DNA of 64,000 nucleotides, taken from contig NC_073358.2 of the NCBI RefSeq assembly GCF_027580225.2, positions 27,120,501 through 27,184,500 of the forward strand, read 5' to 3'. Of this stretch, positions 23,256 to 38,200 are shown one piece after another. The DNA comes from Misgurnus anguillicaudatus (taxonomy: Eukaryota; Chordata; Actinopteri; Cypriniformes; Cobitidae). The notes below the pieces were generated by a model. That model ran no database searches. It was not told where the DNA came from and was given only the letters and a program-made list of their open reading frames with translations. Each line of letters starts with the position of its first letter. Within the stretch, counting starts at the first letter, position 1. The position numbers were made by a program, and so were the translations under genes.

Positions 23256-26200
23256 ATGGCTAGTCCTGGGACAAGTGCAGTACAAAGATGGAGGAAATGT
23301 GTGGACTCCGTCCTGGACAACCTTACTGATGAACAGATGCAATCTCTCAAAACCAACTGTGGTAAGAGAAGTCGCACACAATAATATAAAAGCCCAAAGT
23401 ATACTTCGGCCATCCGCTTGTCACCTGCATGACGTCATTTTTATCATCAGGAGGGTCTGTGGTCGTCCACACACCCCTCCTGCTTGCAGCCTAGTTTTTA
23501 AGACCGTGCGGATGGTACGCGTACAACGGTGCATACGCAAGAAAAATGTGTGGTGACTCTAGCTACAGGATGGGCCAGTGGCACAACTTCCTCCCTGCTG
23601 CCTGTCCATTCTGTTCTTAACCTACTCAGTACATATGGGCACATATTGTAACTTATATAATATTATCTCATCTAAAGTAAAATAACATGCAAAAGGATAG
23701 CATAAAAACACACTGTTAGTTAATTACACTATTACAATATGCATTACTTTATATGTTGTTCATGGGCTTTTGTCTTTATTGGATGGGACAGTAAAGGTTG
23801 AAAGGAAGGCAGGGGGGGGGCAGGATAAAGACATAATACAGGCCCAAATTAAACTTGCATCCCTATGCGCATACCAGCTCTTTTTTTACTGTGTCATAAT
23901 CATTGTCCATTACAAACTAAACTGATTCGGATACAGTCATGGTTAAGACTTGCTGCCAGGTTCTCTGTGAACTTTCAAACCAAGTAACACCTCAGATCAA
24001 ATCAAAACTGTCAAGTACAACCCAGTCATAACATGTTCTCTCTATTTTTCTTATTTGCTTTGAGCGCACACTTAACTTTTATTTAGTCATAGCTTCTTTG
24101 CATATGAAATAGCAGTCAAATGCATTTCCTAATCCTATCATCACAATAAAGAAGTTTAGTGTTGAAACTTAAGTGCGGGGTCCATGATTTTTTAAGAAAA
24201 CACTTTGGAAAGGGAGTCAGGCCGACTACCAAAACACACTTGTAACCAGTCAGCAGTAAGGGGCGTGTCTACTAACCGATATCGTTGCCTGATTTGCGTA
24301 TGTGTGGGGCGGGGCTATCAAAAAAGGTCCATATTCTGTTGGGGTAGGGGCGTGTTTGTTTTGGTGATTTCATATGTCAACATTGGCTTTCAGAGATCAT
24401 GCACCCCGCCTTTAATGCAATATGTAAGTAATGTAGCACAAAACAATATTAAACATCTGATTGAATAAGCAATACAATGTATCCATGTCTGGTGGTACAT
24501 ACATAGTCCACAGTTTAAGAACCAACCAAGTCACTGATTCTCAAATTGTGGTATGAGGCAGATATATGAGCTTGATGTCAGTATCCTAACTTCTAAAATC
24601 ATTAGAAGGGTACATTGACTTTCCTCAGATGAGCGTCTAATTTTTTGCCAATGTTAGTGTGGACATTCGGTGCTACAGGAAGGATTTGAATACCAAATAG
24701 TCTTCAACAATCTTCACTAAACTGCAGCCATTTCGTCGAAATCATTCATTCAGGGCAAGACAAGCGATTCTTTGTTACAACCTTATGTAATTCACCCTGA
24801 AAGCATTCCTGCATGTGACCATGTGTTTATACACCTCCCTGAGAAAATGTAGAATGACGAGAGGCACTACCGGCTTTACTGCTATTTCACATACATCAAG
24901 ATGAATTATGTTCATGTGTAAATGAGTGACTCATGTGAGCTTTAACCTCAGCTGCTAAAAGATGGCAAACATTGCACCTGTCACAATGACTGTTCCTCAA
25001 AACACAGTGAAGAGCCGAGGAAAAGAAAGCAAATTAACCAACAGATTATTCACTTCTTGTAGCTTGCCTTGAAAAACATCTGATACAAAAAGAAATTAGC
25101 AATTTAAATGTAAACATTAGACCACATTAGATGTTCTTGGTGAGATTCACAGACTTGTTAAATTAAGGCCAACTGGAGTGCATGCCTTCAATAAAGCAAA
25201 AGAGAGAGATGCCACTAAGAAATGTAATGGCTATCATTACCTGATATTGTTCATTTACAATAAAGTGTTTAAGCTCCAATTCAAAATTCAAATTTTTTTT
25301 TGCTATACCTTATATTTTATCTTTGTGTGTCTCTGTCAGAGGAACGAGACTTTTTCGTGGTACATCACTTGACAGAACTGAAAGAGGGAGGCATCTCACC
25401 TCTCATTCATGGCACACCTATTACCTGCAAAGTGGAAAATACAGAAAGATACACCACCCGCTCCAAGGTTTGTAAATAATCGTGAGTTAGGTATAAATGT
25501 TACACATGGCTGTTTCATAATGAGATTACAATCACATCTTAAAGGATTAGTCAATTTTATTAGCCTGGGTGCCAGCCCATCTTAGCCCCGCCCACAAGAT
25601 TTTGTAAACGGGAAGATGGGTCTGGGGTTTCTCCGTTGAGGAGCTACTATGCTAGAACAAACGCTGGTCGAACCAATCAAATTGTCAGGGCGGGCTTTAT
25701 ACGATGATGGACAGATAATCAACAGTAACGTAATGAACCACGTGACGTCACCAAAGAGCGCGTGTGTTGAATGGCTGCCGCTGTAGAGTTCAGATGTGTG
25801 GATTCTGACATTGAGTCTGTTCTAAAAGATATCAACAGAGCATTGATTTTAAAAGAGGAACAGAGAAACGCGAGCAGGGCATTTGTTGATGTTTTTGCCA
25901 TCCTTCCTATTCGGCAAAAGTTGGTCGCAACTGAAATGGCTAACGTTATCACGGCGATGCAACTCAGCGTGCACGACGAGATGGATATAATTAGCGGTCG
26001 TTGCCAGCTTCTTTTCGGAAGCCCGGAATCGTGGTTGCTGAATAAGTGGAGGGACATGCTAGGCTCCAATATTTTCAAGCAAACGTAATGGGTGTCGTCG
26101 TGGATGAAGTTCACCTAACGTACAAATGGTAAGAGATAGTCTTACTCTATGACTTAGTAAATACTTCATGTTGTGATATAAACGAAATGTTGTAAACATA

Positions 26201-29200
26201 ATAGGTGTTGATGTACATTCGCTAACTTAGTATAATCACAATGTTAGTGTCATTGTAGCGAAATAACTATCAGTTCGGTCAGGCTGCAAAGACGTAATTT
26301 CAACATTCGTCACACACTCCGTTGCTCTGATTGGTCGTAGGTCTATCCAATTGAGTGCAGAGGCATTTTTCGGTTGAGACACGCCTCATAATTATAGCTC
26401 AATGGAGCGGTATCGGACTCAAATTCTGACTAGAATTGAGTATGACAACGTCAGGCTACAATTTTCTTAAAAAAAATCCAAAATGTTGATGTCTTTCTTT
26501 GTTCAGTCGAGAAGAAATTATGTTTTTTGAGGAAAACATTCCAGGATGTTTCTCATTTTAATGGACACCAACACGTAACAGCGTTAATGTAGTTTAAAGT
26601 TGCAGTTTCAACGGAGTTTCAAAGGACTCTAAATGATCCCAAACGAGGCATAAGTGTCTTATCTAGCAAAACGATTGTCATTTTTGACAAGAAAAATAAA
26701 AAATATGCACTTAGTTTTAAACCACAACTTCTCGTCTATCTCCGGTCCTGTGACGCGCCAGCGGGACCTCACGTATTTGCGTAATGCCGTGGAAAGGTCA
26801 CGTGTTACATGTATGAAACGTACATTTGCTGACCATTTTAAACAATAAACTGACACAAAGACATTAATTAGTATCATTTGACATACAACAACGTCGGAAC
26901 GGTCCTCTTTCTCCACACTTGTAAACACTGGGACGTAGTTTCGCTTACGTCCTCTTTGACCTCTTGACGTGATGACGTATTGCGTTTTTATTTTTCTTGT
27001 CAAAAATGACAATCGTTTCACTAGACAAGACCACCATACCTCATTTGGGATCATTTAGAGTCCTTTGAAACTCGGTTGAAACTCCTATTTTAAACTGCAT
27101 TAAAACTGTTACCTGTTGGGGTCCATTAAAGTCCATTAAAATGAGAAAATTCCTGGATATTTTGTTCAAAAAACCAAATTTCTTCTCGACCGAACAAAGA
27201 AAGACATTAACATTTTGGATGAGTAAATTATCTGGATTTTTGTAAGAAAATGGACTAATCCTACAGAGAAGCACCTTTAGCGATGACTTTATCACAATAT
27301 TGCAGAGGGACAAGTCTGCCACATAATAAACTTATAAAGGACAGATATGTTTATTAAAGTTAAGTCATTAAATGCCATTATTGTGTTAGAAGAAATAGTC
27401 TCTGACATGTATGCAGTTGCTGATACATCAGCATTAAGGACCAGGGGTCTCAATTATAAAAGTATGCGTAGGATCTTTGCTAAAAGTGTACGTGTGCCCA
27501 AAAGAAAAAAATGCAAATGCCAAAAAATATTCAGATTTATTAAACCGTGCATATGCACACCTGTAAGCAATGTTTAGTTTATAAATCACATATCAAGTGC
27601 AAGTGTGCATATGTGAAACAACTTATCCTCATATCCTCATATTAATGAAACTGGCATGCAATTGTCAAGTTTGTTTTTTATAGATCACAATCTTTGTGTT
27701 TAAAATGTGGTGTACGTGTGTTTCCAGCCCCGCGTTTATAAATAAGACCCCAGAACTTTCCATTTTATACATGTTGTGTTATATCTAACAGTCTAAATAT
27801 CCAATATGCAGGTACGCGTATGCACTCTCTACACAGTTCGTCTGACACACGGCGAGTTCACATGGACGGTGAAACGAAGGTACAAGCACTTTCAGGACCT
27901 CCACAGAGACCTGTACAAACACAAAGTCTTGCTGCAGTTTTTGCCTCTCGGGAGGTAAGCTTACACACAGCCACATGCAAATTCACAATGCCGGATTTGT
28001 TTTGGCTGGAATTTGACCTGCTGTTGTCCTCTGTGTGCGCATGTGATCTGATTAAGATTCGGCATTCAGAGGCAACAAATGGCAGGTTTGACGGAGGAGA
28101 TGCCAACTTTACATGGAGCGGACAGAATCAGGAGAACATCTAGCAAGCCGGTACACACATGCAACAATTCTCACTTCCCACTGCAAAATGCATATCCGTG
28201 TGTTATATCACATAAGTTGTTTTCACCCTATAATTTCAACATTTTCCCATCACATGTATTTTTGTCTTTCTGGATAGTCCAATGATGAAACAAACTGCAT
28301 CTGTTTTCTAAAAATGCCTTCGCTTTCAGTAGGATATATGCGCAACTTACTTCTGCATTCCTGTTAAACATAGTAGATCGCTTTTGGTTCTGTATGTTCT
28401 ACACTGACATGGTTCTGTTTTCGTACATGAAGCATTCAGGAGCTACCAAAGATGAGTATAACCAATGTCCAGTGGACATTTTTTTTTAACTTTTATAGCT
28501 TTTGACAAAGGCATTTTTTTCTTGCATACATTCAGATACTAGAATAAAAAAAGCATAGCACAAATAATAATACTACGAATAACAATGACAAGCTACGATA
28601 GCACATGCCGGCAACTGGAAGCGATCAACCCAGTTTTTCGGTTTGGTCACTTGATGTTTGACAAATACCCTATTATTGGCAATACATTGTCAAATAAAAA
28701 AAAATTGGTTTAGACCCTTTCGAGTGAAAACTACATTTCGGTGACTGGTGAGATAAATGAGTAATGTTTGTTTTTCAGAAATATCTGGAGGAGTATTTAA
28801 ACAATTTACTAGAAAACAACTTCTACAGGAACCTTCGTGGGATGGTGAGAAGCTTTTCTGCAAATACAGTACATAAACATTTACCTCAATCAATAAGGAC
28901 ACACTGTAAATTTCTATTGCTTTTAAATCAATTCAGATTTCTACATATAATCTGAACCCCTAAGAGATGTTTATTGAGGATGCTCCCATGTATATTTTTT
29001 TAGAGATGTGCATTTATGTGCATTTTCATTTCGATTAATCCATAGGTCTGAAGAACGAGTACTCGATTAACTGGGGAAAAAGTAGATTTTCAAAATGTAA
29101 AAAAATAAATAAACCCACGTGATCATTGTTTCGTGATCGATCATCGATGCCAAACGAGTACTCGTGCCCATCCCTAATATTTTTTTGTATAAAACATTCA

Positions 29201-32200
29201 GCTACTTCACTCTTAAAGCCAAGCCAGGTTAACGCCTCCAACAAATTTTGGTTTTTGGTTGCCAGTACCTGTACTTTTGTTTATATGTGTATTACCCTTG
29301 CAGTTGGACTTCCTTGCCATCAGTCCACTCTCCTTTATCAGAGACCTTGGAACAAAAGGCCTGTGAGTTCAGATTGTGTTTGTTTTTTTTGTGATTGTTG
29401 AGTCTATTTCAGTTTGTCTGGAATGTATTTGTGTATTTCTCTTTGAGTTTTCCTTTGGTTTTTCCACAGAGAGGGTTATATTTTGAAAAGATCAGGGGGT
29501 CACCGCGTCCAGGGGCTCAACTGCATTGGACACCATCAGTTCTGTTTCCGGTGGTCTCGTCGCTGGTTGGTGGTGAAGGATTCGTTTCTTCTGTACATGT
29601 CCAGGTTAGTTCTTTCAGGAAACATAAATACACGCTTGGTTCCCTTTGTGGTTTCATATTACAACATTTGGTTTTTCAGAAGAGGTGTTATTTTGATTAA
29701 GGACAAGAAGCAGGAACTACTTTTTACAAGCTAGGTCTTTTATTTAGTAAACCAGTTCATATATCGTCTATAAAAAATTTCCTTCTGTCAAAACATTTCA
29801 AATGATATTTCATTGTGATGTGACAAATAAGCTAGCAATTTATACTCAAGAAATATGACCTCTTTCTGGCTGGTACATAAAGTATATTAATGTATATTTA
29901 TAAATATTATACTTTATATTTAAAATTTATTGATTTATTAGGTATTGTAAGTAAATTAAACTTCCGTTACAAGGTGTAAAATTGTACAATATGAGGGGAA
30001 AGGGCTGTATTCAAATAAACATTGTTAATAAGTAATATTCTTCAAAATCACAGTAGGTCATTGAAAGGTTAAGAGAGATTTTACTTAGGCCTACCGTTAG
30101 TGCTTGGAATTGAAACCTGTCAGACAGGTTCTCACCTTAGACCTTCATTTTAAAAGACGTGGGGAACTGTGTTTCACATGTACCACCAACCAGGACGTAC
30201 ATTATTTGTGTGGAAGCATGTAAGAATTAATTCAGAGTTAATTAGCACAGATCCGTAGTGTCAAATTATTTCCAACCACACAAATTGCACACATTAAAGT
30301 CAAAGGAAATATAACCCAAAAATTTGAAATGACCCTGATCTTACATTATTTCAGGAAACGCGTGACAAAAAGCATCCTGTTAATGTCTGAGCAAATTATG
30401 AAACATTTACTATTTATGTATGCCAAAGTTCGCCTGAGAGGTACAAAGCAAACAATGAGGTTTCCTGAAAAGCAGAGTTGCTCAGCTCATCATTGTGTCC
30501 TTCATGGTAACACCCTGAGGTTAAAAACTAATGAACTGACATACATCTGACAAAAACAAAGGCTGCAAATCATAATATGTAACAAAAGAAAAGTTGATAA
30601 CCCGGTGTACTTTCCAGTGTTTCAGTTCAGCATAGAGTTAGGGCGGCAACGATTAATCGTGCAAATGTGCGTTTTCTCAATGAATGAGTTTGAATGTATT
30701 ACGGCGTCCTGGCACATCCCAAAGCCAGGGGGTACACTTGTGCAGAAACTCCCTTTGTGCCACAGAAGTAGTAGCACTACAAACGCTGTTCCAGGAAATG
30801 TCTATAGGCACATTAATATCGCTGTTCTATTTTCATGATAATAAAGAATATTTTGAATGATTTTGTTTGCTTTTTTAAATGCACGTTATAAACGACTTCG
30901 ACTCACAATGATTTTAGATTGATAAGGACTTCCTACTGACCAAATGCCGTAGTACATGCACAAGCTGTGCATGAAACACGCTGCGTCCGAAAACTCAAGG
31001 CAGTGACTCGTTGCCTCATGAGGAAATGACTTGTGAGGCATGACGGCAGCTCAGAGAAAGACTTTCGGACACACTTCAAAGGCAGCGTGTTTGAAATATA
31101 AACAGAGAGCGCCTTTGTGATAACTAATCACATATTTGAAAACTACAATACTAATTTCTTGCTAGAAATGCAATTAAAAAGTGTAAAAAGTGAAAATTTA
31201 TCTTTACTTACACTAAGTTTGTGCTCCAGTCGCTACCTTGGCCGCCATTTTATTTTTTCAAACTCGACCAGGCCCGACCAATCACATTCTTATTATTTGT
31301 CCACGCATAGGTATCTCAGGAGACAGGAACTAAACCTAACATTGAATTCGGACATGCCTTGATGCCTTCCTGGCTTGGAAAGCTGTCTCAGAAGGCAGCA
31401 ATTTAGAGTTTTCGGACGCAGCCACAGAATCAATCCAAATCGATTTCAGAGGCATTTTTAATGGGAGGCGCGATTAATCGTTGCAGCGCTACATACAGAA
31501 TTTAAGTATTTTAACTCAGTCTGTACAGCTAAAGTCAGTTTTCCACATAAAATAAAGACAGTTTCAGCAGTAACCACATAAACAAACGTCTTTTGTGGAA
31601 CACACATAACTTCAAGTAAACTCCGCAAAGAATCAATATCAACAAATCTTTTTAGAGTAGTTTATTTCTGATAACAAGCTAAATAAACAACACATAGTTC
31701 AAATCATAGCTAAAGCATATCAACTACACTTGACTAACGTTACTGTGAAAAATGTTTACAATATAATGTATGCAATCTTAACTACAGATCGGCTGCTAAA
31801 CCTCCCATCAAATAGCGGTAATCCATGGTTGCCTTCTTCCCTCGTCTTTAGGAAACCAAAACATTTGTTATTTTTGACAAGGAATTTGTTCAAGTGTTCA
31901 GTTTAGCAACTAGTCAGACCATTAAACAAACAGAGACTGGAAGTTAAGTTCCGCTCAGACGTGTAATCGCGCCACAGCACGTGCTTCGATGATATATATA
32001 ATGTAAAGAACATACTGTGAAAAAATAACCTTGATATCCTTAATATTTGAATATTAAAACTTTTTTAAATAAAATGATGTGAAATCACAACTTAGATGCT
32101 TCTAAAGGGATAATTCACCCAAAAATGAAAATTCTGTCAGTATTTACTCTCTCTCATGTTGTTATAATCCCGCATAAATTTCCTTGTTCTGATGAACAAG

Positions 32201-35200
32201 GAAACAAGGGTTAATATATGTCTTACCACCCGTAATAGGAAAAAAGAATAATATGGAAGTAAATGGGGTCCATGAACGGATTGGTTACAAACATTTCTCA
32301 AAATATCTTCCTCACAAATAGATTATAAAACTTTATCCTTAATTTCACAGATGGGTCACTTAAAAGCATTTCCACAGAAAGATTTATGGTTTTGAGTGGT
32401 TGACAATCTGGTTATAGATGGAGGCCTTACCACCCATATTGTACTTATGTACAAATGGTAGGGTAAATGTTGTATACATTTTATATACACACAATATAGT
32501 GTAAACACTCTGTGTTTGTAAATGCCTGTGGCACCATTACAACATGGCGCTATCAAAACAACACTGTTTGTGTAAGTGACCTGACCAGACTGGCAATGCC
32601 GACTCAACCAGTGGGTGGAATTTGGGGTGGGACTATTTGTTTTTGTTTAGAAAGACCATTTGAAAACATTTATATTTTGCATTTGGTGATGCTAGTGATA
32701 CAGAAATGACACACTTTAGCTTTGATTTGTGACATTGCTGTGTCTCTTCCTCTGCCTCTTGAAGGAATAGTTAATAAAAATAAACATAATTTACTTGCAT
32801 GCCATCTCAGATGTAAATGACTTCCTTTCTTTAGCTGAACACCAACAACAAATTTGATATTAAAATGCAATAATGTTCTAAAGTGGTGAAGCTCCAAAAA
32901 GCACATTCACTCCAAATGACTGGTGGGTTTATATACGTCTGCAAAAAAGAAATACTAGATTCCCAATGTTAGTTCACAATCTTCAGGAACACAAATAAAG
33001 ATGTTTTTTATCTGAGCGCTTTCTGAGCCCCCATAGACAGCAACGCAATTCACAACTTTCCATGGCCACTGACTGACAGTCTTGCCTTACCATAGTTTCC
33101 GCCCTCAGTTGTACGCTGAATGCCATTTCTCAGTAGTGAGATACTATTGACTCATAGCTCATTTGCATTTAAAGGTACAGACATGAAAATAGCACATTTT
33201 TGCTCCCACTCAAATAGGGGCATTTTGGACATGCTATGATAAATGATCTGTGTGGGTGGGTATTTTGAGCTGAAACTTCACAGGCACGTTCTGGGCACAT
33301 CTGAGACTTACTGTATATTACATCTTGTTAATATGGGCTTACTTCATTTAAAGGGGACCAGGAGACTTTTTTAAGATGTTAAATAAATCTTTGTTGAGTA
33401 CATATGTGAAGTTTTAGCTCAAAATGCCACATAGATAATTTATTATAGCATGTAAAAATTGCCACTTTGAAGGTGTGTGCAAAAATGTGCCATTTTTAGG
33501 TTTGTCCTTTTAAATGCAAATGAGCTGATCTCTACAGTAAATGGCAGTGCCATGGTTGGATAGTGCCATTTAAGGGGTGGTTTTATCCCATTCTGACATC
33601 ACAAGGGGAGACAAATTTCAATGACCTATTTTTTCACATGCTTGCAGAGAATGGTTTACTAAAACTAAGTTACTGGGTTGATTTTTCTCTCATTTTCTAG
33701 GTTGATAGAAGCACTGAGGACCCAATTATAGCACTTAAACATGAAAAAAGTCAGATTTTCATGATATGTCCTTTTTAAAGAAGAAAACAATATTTTGAGC
33801 TTATTTATAAAACTAAAATATAAACAATCCAGTCAGGAGAACCAGTCAAATTTGGAATGGCATGAGGAAATTATGAGAGAATTTTCACATTTGGATGATC
33901 AATTCATTTAATATCGAGCATCTGTTTATTATATATTACAAAATTTTTATTCACGATTTAATATGGATTTATGTATTCCTTTTTTGTATGGCTTTTATCA
34001 CTGATCTTTATTTTCTTGTCTTTAATTTGTTTGAACAGAGATCCTCCCATTGTATCATTTGTTCTGCTCTTTGATCCTGAGCTGAAGGTGTTGGTTGGCC
34101 GCTGTTACACTGATACCAAGCATGGCGTCTGCATCGAAAACTTTAGCAGGTAAATCTTCTGCCTCTGTGGCTTTACTCCACCCCTGTGTCCGAAATCTCC
34201 TACTTCTATACTATCCACCTGTTTCTTGACGTAAATGTGGGCGCCGCCATCTTTGCGCTTTTCGGTTTATGACTTCCAGTGAGCCACTAAAGCTAATGGT
34301 AGTCTATTGCGAAGGACACAAGTGTGCCGTTTTTATTGGCTGTTAAATGTTTATTATAAAATCCAGGAAGACCGACATAAGTTGTGCAGTTAGGGGTTGC
34401 CATAATAGCTAATAAAAATGCAGTAAATCTCTACAAATCATTTGTTTTAACCATAATACATGCACAAGAACTGAATGTGTAAGTGCCGCACATGCACTCA
34501 TGATCTGTATTTACAAATCCATTCGGTAAAGCCTTTCATAGAAACTGACAGTAAACAATAAATACAATAAGTATTCAAAACAACTAATATTATGCTAATA
34601 AAAATATGCTGTGTCGGACCGTGTGAAGCTTGACGTGTCGCAATAAAAATGTCCATTAAAAATTGTAAAGATACTGGTATGTCTCTGTGCTTTTATATTT
34701 GCACATTGAAGACCCGTCACCTCCGATCAACAACACGAAATGATTGAATATATCTTTATATATCAAGCCCTTCTTAATTTGAATAAATATTAACTGTTTA
34801 AATCATGTTTTATGCGTGCTCCCACTACATTGTTTTCTACCGGCTGGCTATTGAACCGGAAGCCTCGCACAGGAAGGGAATTGAAGGGAAATACGTCACA
34901 TCACTTACTTCCGCGTTCGAGAAAAAGGTGGATAGAAAAAGCGAAAATCTTTATGCGGGATGAAAACTGTGTTTGAAACATAGGTAGGTGAGAAATACCC
35001 AGATGGCATACGGCTCCTCCCGAGATTTCTCGGTATTTGATGTGATTTCAGAAGCAGGGAGGGGCTTTAATTCTGGGAAATTGTATACTGCAGCAGACAG
35101 AAATAAGAAAGTCTACCAATCCCCAGAACTGATCAAATGTACTGTTTTACTGAGATAGTATAGCAGTGTGCGGTAGCATCTTGTGTGTGTTTGTGTGTGT

Positions 35201-38200
35201 GTGTTTTGCAGGAAGTTGGTGATTAAGTGCACTACCTATAGGCAGGCTCAGTGGTGGAGTCATGAGATTCGAAGTCTCTCTGAACGCTGTGATTTCATCC
35301 AGACACATCGCTTCAACGGCTTTGCCCCACCCAGGCCAGATACTCTCACAAAGTGGTGTGTGTGCATTTATGTAATGTGCTTTTGGTTCTATCAAGAAAG
35401 GATGATTTATATCTAATTTGTAAAATGGGAATTGGCTAAATGACAAACTCATTGTTTGATTGGCAGGTATGTTAATGGGAATGGGTATTTCTCAGACCTG
35501 GCTGATGCACTGGAACAGGCCAAGGAGGAGATCTTTATTACTGATTGGTGGTTAGTGCTTTACTGAATATACACACATTTGGATGCTCGGTATCCGAGAT
35601 GGCTCAGTTGTACGGTAATATTTTCCCAATAGGATTTCATTTCCATTAAGCCCCTTAGCTGTTATGATTGATTGAATTGAAACGTTTAGCTTGTTGAAGA
35701 GAGATGTTTGGGTGAGTGTTTGAAAGCAATGCCATTTAATTCATCTTTCTCCGCAGGCTCAGTCCAGAGGTTTTCCTCAAACGTCCAGCTACAAACACGT
35801 ATTGGCGGTTGGACAAGATTCTCAAACGCAAAGCAGTATGGGAAACACTGTTCTTTATGTTTTAAGAAAGATACTTACAAACCTTGATGGAAAGCAAATA
35901 ACTGTATGTTGTTGAGATGTGTTAGACAAAACTTCACACATCCTCTGTGCTGGATTTTCAGGAACAGGGAGTGAAGGTGTGTGTGTTGTTGTATAAGGAA
36001 GTAGAAATGGCTTTGGGGATTAACAGCGGCTACAGCAAGAAGACTCTGATGAACCTGCATCCCAATATTAAGGTTTGATACACTGCATACTATACACAGA
36101 CTTTCCATACTGCTGTTCGTCCTAAAATTCCCACCCCACCCACTTTTCTCACACTTTCACTTTTTTTATACTCTATATCTCTTTATTTACCAGATATTTT
36201 CCAGTAAACCTGCTTTTAAACAGAGTGTTGTGAAATGCACTTCACTTGACTAGACTTGTTCATTTAGTCCATAAGCAATTCACCCAATGCTGTTTTACTG
36301 TATGCTTTGTGCTGCGCATGTGAATGGGATTGAATACACTATAAGACTTTATAAGGATTACTTCACTTTCATTTTAAAAATCCTGATATTTAATTACCCC
36401 CATGTCTTCCAAGACGTTTATTCAGTCTTCAGATGAAAAGAAATTAAGTTTCTTTGAGGAAAACATTCTAGGATTTTTCTCCACATAGTGGATTTTGGCG
36501 ACCCTTAACAGTTTACATTTTTAATGCAGCTTCAAAGGGCTCTAAACAATCCCAAACAAGGCATAATGACCTTATCTAGCGAAATGATCGTAATTTTTGC
36601 CCCCAAAATTTACTCCTCATTTTGCGCTAGCTATGTGATGCACCAGCGTGACCTTACATATTACGTAATCACGCCGAAAGGTCATGCGTTACATACAGCG
36701 GGGAAAATAAGTATTTGACACATCACCATTTTTTTCAGTAAGGGGATTTCTAAGTGGGCTATTGACACAAAATTTCCACCAGATGTAGCCATCAAACCAA
36801 ATATTGAATTCATACAAAGAAATCAGAACATTTAAGTATACAAGTTGAGTCATAATAATTAATGTGAAATGTGTATGTGAAATGCACACTTGCGGACCAT
36901 TTTAAACAATAAACTGAATCAAAGACATTAATTAGTACCATTGCCACTTAGGGGGGGCACGGTTCACAAAACCCTCGGTTCGGTTCGTATCACGGTTTTA
37001 TGGTTACGGTTCTCAGTTCTGTACGGTTCTTGTTGTTAATTTTTTCTTTACATTTTTTAACACTCCAGAAATGTATTATCTTATTAATGTATTAAGTATC
37101 CATATTTTAGGATACAGTATTAAAAAAGTTATATCATGTAATCATGCACAAACTGAATTTGACTTTAAGCACATTATTGGGACCATCTCTGAGGAAAGCC
37201 AGGTGAGATTTTGATACAGCAAGTGGGAAGACATTGATGATTTCAACATGCTTTAATTTTATTTGGCAAAAAAAGAGAATGACTATTGCCACCTACATGA
37301 ACTTATGTGCCTTTTTAGCACACAAAGATAACTTGCCAACTTCAGTGTAGCTCTAAGATTTATCATTAAGGGGCTGCTTAAATACTGCAGAGAGTATATG
37401 TAGATGAGAGAGAAACATAACGTTTACACCTGTAACATTTAAATCCGTCTCTTTTGTCCACTTATGACCATTTCTGTCCTGATTATTTTGAGGGTCAATT
37501 TATGAAATAAGATTGCACAACTTTAACACGCTAGCAAAATGAAACTACGTGGAAATCAGCCGCTTCAGTTTTATTAATGAAAGGCTAAAAATAGCGCTGT
37601 TCACCGTATGTCAGAAAAGACGTGAAACAATGTGTTCAGTACCTCAGATTAGATAAATGGGCGGAGAGAATGCGTTCTCCTGTGGCTGTTCGAACACGTT
37701 CAACCCATAGACTGCAGTTCTATCTATTGTTTAATTTCCGCTGTCATCATAGTTGATATGAAATAAAAAACTTTTCCACACACCAAACTTTTATACGACG
37801 CTGGCGCATCCTCCAACTCCGGGCAGACTTCCTTTTCTCTCCCACTTGCCATTTCTACACGTAACATGGCCTGCAGCACTCACTCTCCACACCAGTCACA
37901 TCACACTATTTGAGGTCACATACGGGGCACGAGGCTACATACATTGCGCATGCCATGAACCGTCGAACGGTGCGTCGCACACACTCTTCGAACCGAGACA
38001 AGTGAACCAAACAGGTCGGATTTTTTTCATGAACCGTGCCACCCCTATTGCCCATACAACAATATTGGAATGGTCCTCTTTCTCCACACTTTTAAACACT
38101 GGAGTGGTAGTTTTGCATACATCATACGTTATTGCGTAATATTTAAGGTCATGCTGGCACATAACAAGAATAGTGCAAGACAAGAAGTTATGGTTAAAAA

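Larger units (their letters stand above)
25539..27262. mobile_element. TTAA-type palindromic element interrupted by a helicase-carrying insertion
   Basis: The left end is TTAAAGGATTAGTC at 25539 and the right end is GGACTAATCCT ending at 27262, where the last TTAA has decayed. The body from 26466 to 27262 is one long inverted repeat (GATGTCTTTCTTTGTTCAGT at 26490 against ACAAAGAAAGACATTAACAT near 27195). A foreign segment at 25561-26458 splits the left arm. A relative is at 36348-38430. It lies in pld2 intron 2. Confidence 0.7.

Noticed and set aside
26659..27054. Frames of 64 and 131 codons with the same start words on opposite strands
   Set aside because: The matching starts ([13 protein letters not shown] and [12 protein letters not shown]) come from the inverted arms of a palindromic transposon.
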